Below, one piece after another: positions 14,497 through 15,836 of a stretch of DNA of 15,836 nt. Each line of letters opens with the position of its first letter. Position 1 is the stretch's first letter. The translations under genes and the position numbers were made by a program. Origin of the DNA: Pseudomonadota bacterium (GTDB taxonomy: Bacteria; Myxococcota; UBA9042; PHBI01). The notes under the pieces were generated by a model. That model did not search any database. It was given only the letters and a program-made list of their open reading frames with translations, and was not told the DNA's origin. The DNA is taken from the NCBI GenBank assembly GCA_005772945.1, contig SXIE01000095.1, forward strand, positions 1 to 15,836, read 5' to 3'.

Positions 14497-15836
14497 CTAC
14501 TCCAGCGCCCCGACGATGCGCGCCACCTCGTCCCGCCGCGCGCCGCTCGGAAACCGCCGCGCATAGTCGGCCCCGAGCGCCCTCACGTCGCTCGCCCGCC
14601 CCTGCGCGAGACGCGCCCGCATGAGCCCCACGATCGCCGCCTCCCCGCGCGCCGGATCCGCCGCGTCGATCGCCCCCGCAAAGAGCGTCGCCGCCGCCTC
14701 CCAGTCGGCCGCATCCAAGAGGTGCCGCCCGAGCACGATCAACGCTCGCGTCGCCTCGGGCGTCTGCCCATACTCCGCGACGATGCGCGCGAGAATCCGA
14801 TCGCCATCCCCCCCTCCGGCCGCCACGATCCGCGCCTCCTCGGCGAGCCCGAACGCCGCCTTCGGATCGCGCGGGTGCGCCGCGACAAAGCGCGCCCACT
14901 GCTTGGCCGCATCCGCCGGACGCCCGAGCTCCTTCTCGAGGAGGCGCGTCAGATCGACGATCACCGACGGCGGCGCGCCCGTCATCGCGAGCGCCTGCTC
15001 GTAACTCTTGCGCGCATCGTCGTACCGCCCCACAAGCCGCCGCGCGTCCCCGAGCAGCGCATAGAGGCGCGCCGCCTGCGGATTTGGCGTCGTCAAGGCA
15101 CCCTCGATCTTCGCGATCGCCGCCGCATCCTGCCCGCTCGCGAGTAGCGCCCGCGCTTCATCGAAGACCGCCGCGTCCGCCATCGCAGCGCCCTTTACGT
15201 CCCGAAGCCCATCGCGCTCGACCGCTTTCTCCGCGGGCGCCACCGTCTCGGCCGCCACGCGCTTGCCACCCTCGAGCACCGCCCCCACGCCTGCCTGTCC
15301 CGCGTTCGCCTCGACCCGCGGCTCCGCTGGAACCGCTGCCTCGGCCACATCCGGCCGCGCCGACTCCGGCACCACCGCGGCGCGCGCCGATACGCGCACG
15401 CGCTCGCCCGCCGCGACCATCGCCACGAGCTCCCCGCTCGGGCGCTCCACGCGCACGAGCCCTTCGTACGTCTCGATCTCGGTCGCGTCGCCGAGAACCC
15501 GCACGGCAAACTTCGTCCCGACCACCCGCACGACCGCCTGCGCCGTGCGCACCTCGAAGCGCTCGCTCGGCGCGCGCTTCCGGACGTCCGCCGTGACCGC
15601 CCCCACCTCGAGCCGCACCTCGGCCAGCGCCCCATCCCAAGCGTCGATGCGCATCCGCGACGCGGCTGCCAGCGTGAGCCGGGCCGTCGCCGGATCCACC
15701 AACGTCAGCGCCTCCGTGCTCGTCACCGAGACGCCCACCGCCAGCTCCGTCTCGGCGGTGATCGCCTCCACCACGGACCCTGGCCCCGAGCCCCTCGTGA
15801 CCGTCCCGGCGCCGGGGCCCGCGCCCGCGCCCGCCC
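14497..15836 (-). CDS. FecR-domain protein with C-terminal TPR repeats (N-terminus outside window)
   Basis: The frame is open from the right edge (first full codon at 15834) to TAG at 14497-14499, about 445 residues; GTGs near 15774 and 15777 are internal because the FecR domain already extends upstream. The FecR domain (about 15780-15390) has the family pattern: VRLEVGAVTADV, FEVRTAQAVVRVVGTKFAVRV, ETYEGLVRVERPSGELVAMVAAGERVRV. A low-complexity Ala/Pro/Glu/Val linker (about 15385-15190) follows, then a TPR-like helical region (about 15180-14500: 'ARLYALLGDARRLVGRYDDARKSYEQAL', 'AAKQWARFVAAHPRDPKAAFGLAEEARI'). FecR domains lie on the periplasmic side in iron-dicitrate sensors; FecR-TPR fusions in deltaproteobacteria are poorly defined and probably scaffold envelope assemblies. 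No sigma-factor gene is visible, so an iron-signalling role is not supported. Sequence near the edge (AGAGAGPGAG) may be a linker after an N-terminal membrane anchor. Confidence 0.8.
   Translation of the reverse strand, partial: AGAGAGPGAGTVTRGSGPGSVVEAITAETELAVGVSVTSTEALTLVDPATARLTLAAASRMRIDAWDGALAEVRLEVGAVTADVRKRAPSERFEVRTAQAVVRVVGTKFAVRVLGDATEIETYEGLVRVERPSGELVAMVAAGERVRVSARAAVVPESARPDVAEAAVPAEPRVEANAGQAGVGAVLEGGKRVAAETVAPAEKAVERDGLRDVKGAAMADAAVFDEARALLASGQDAAAIAKIEGALTTPNPQAARLYALLGDARRLVGRYDDARKSYEQALAMTGAPPSVIVDLTRLLEKELGRPADAAKQWARFVAAHPRDPKAAFGLAEEARIVAAGGGDGDRILARIVAEYGQTPEATRALIVLGRHLLDAADWEAAATLFAGAIDAADPARGEAAIVGLMRARLAQGRASDVRALGADYARRFPSGARRDEVARIVGALE

Noticed and set aside
1..15836. 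tRNA or rRNA genes, insertion sequences, prophage or defence genes
   Set aside because: I saw no cloverleaf, ribosomal sequence, transposase motif, terminal inverted repeats, integrase or recognised defence domains anywhere in the window.

Overview
The window is high-GC bacterial DNA, and most of it reads as one chromosome of a soil- or sediment-type Gram-negative bacterium. The elaborate hybrid signalling proteins, a FecR-TPR protein, sigma-54-like promoter elements and a tandem-95 (cadherin-like) surface protein are typical of Myxococcota and related deltaproteobacterial lineages. This is a lineage guess from gene style, not a phylogeny. The first ~597 bases look different. They hold two overlapping TasA/camelysin-like secreted proteins of a type I associate with Actinobacteria (Thermoleophilia/Solirubrobacterales). 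The second breaks off abruptly at a GATC, just before the tail of an unrelated response regulator on the other strand. That junction may be a chimera of assembly or cloning, or a genuine rearrangement.

Layout: (1) 1-~597, TasA-like pair. (2) 564-1067 (-), orphan CheY-like receiver protein, with a ~340-base divergent intergenic region. (3) 1407-6843 (+), a three-gene unit joined by two ATGA stop/start overlaps: a stand-alone receiver; a GAF-PAS-PAS-PAS-HisKA-HATPase-REC-REC hybrid kinase; and a REC-HPt-REC-pseudoREC-GGDEF diguanylate cyclase. All modules of a His-Asp-His-Asp relay ending in c-di-GMP synthesis are encoded together. (4) 6844-7056, a regulatory gap with a very good sigma-54 -24/-12 match. 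(5) 7057-10944 (+), a secreted tandem-95 repeat protein with eight ~95-residue repeats, apparently starting at CTG and broken by one in-frame TAG at codon 150. (6) A long hairpin (10959-11005), then a 100-residue secreted protein (11083-11385) and a ~965-residue multipass membrane protein of unknown function (to 14346). (7) A convergent gap with a perfect 22-bp palindrome and an intrinsic terminator. (8) 14497-15836 (-), a FecR-domain/TPR protein running off the right edge.

The working model (inference) is that the kinase/cyclase relay sets c-di-GMP levels, and the neighbouring large secreted adhesin-like protein is one surface output made from a sigma-54 promoter. Nothing in the sequence proves this link. 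The most checkable oddities are the lone amber codon, the CTG start, the glutamate replacing the phospho-aspartate in the kinase's first receiver, the dead third receiver in the cyclase, the 22-bp palindrome, and the junction near 597.
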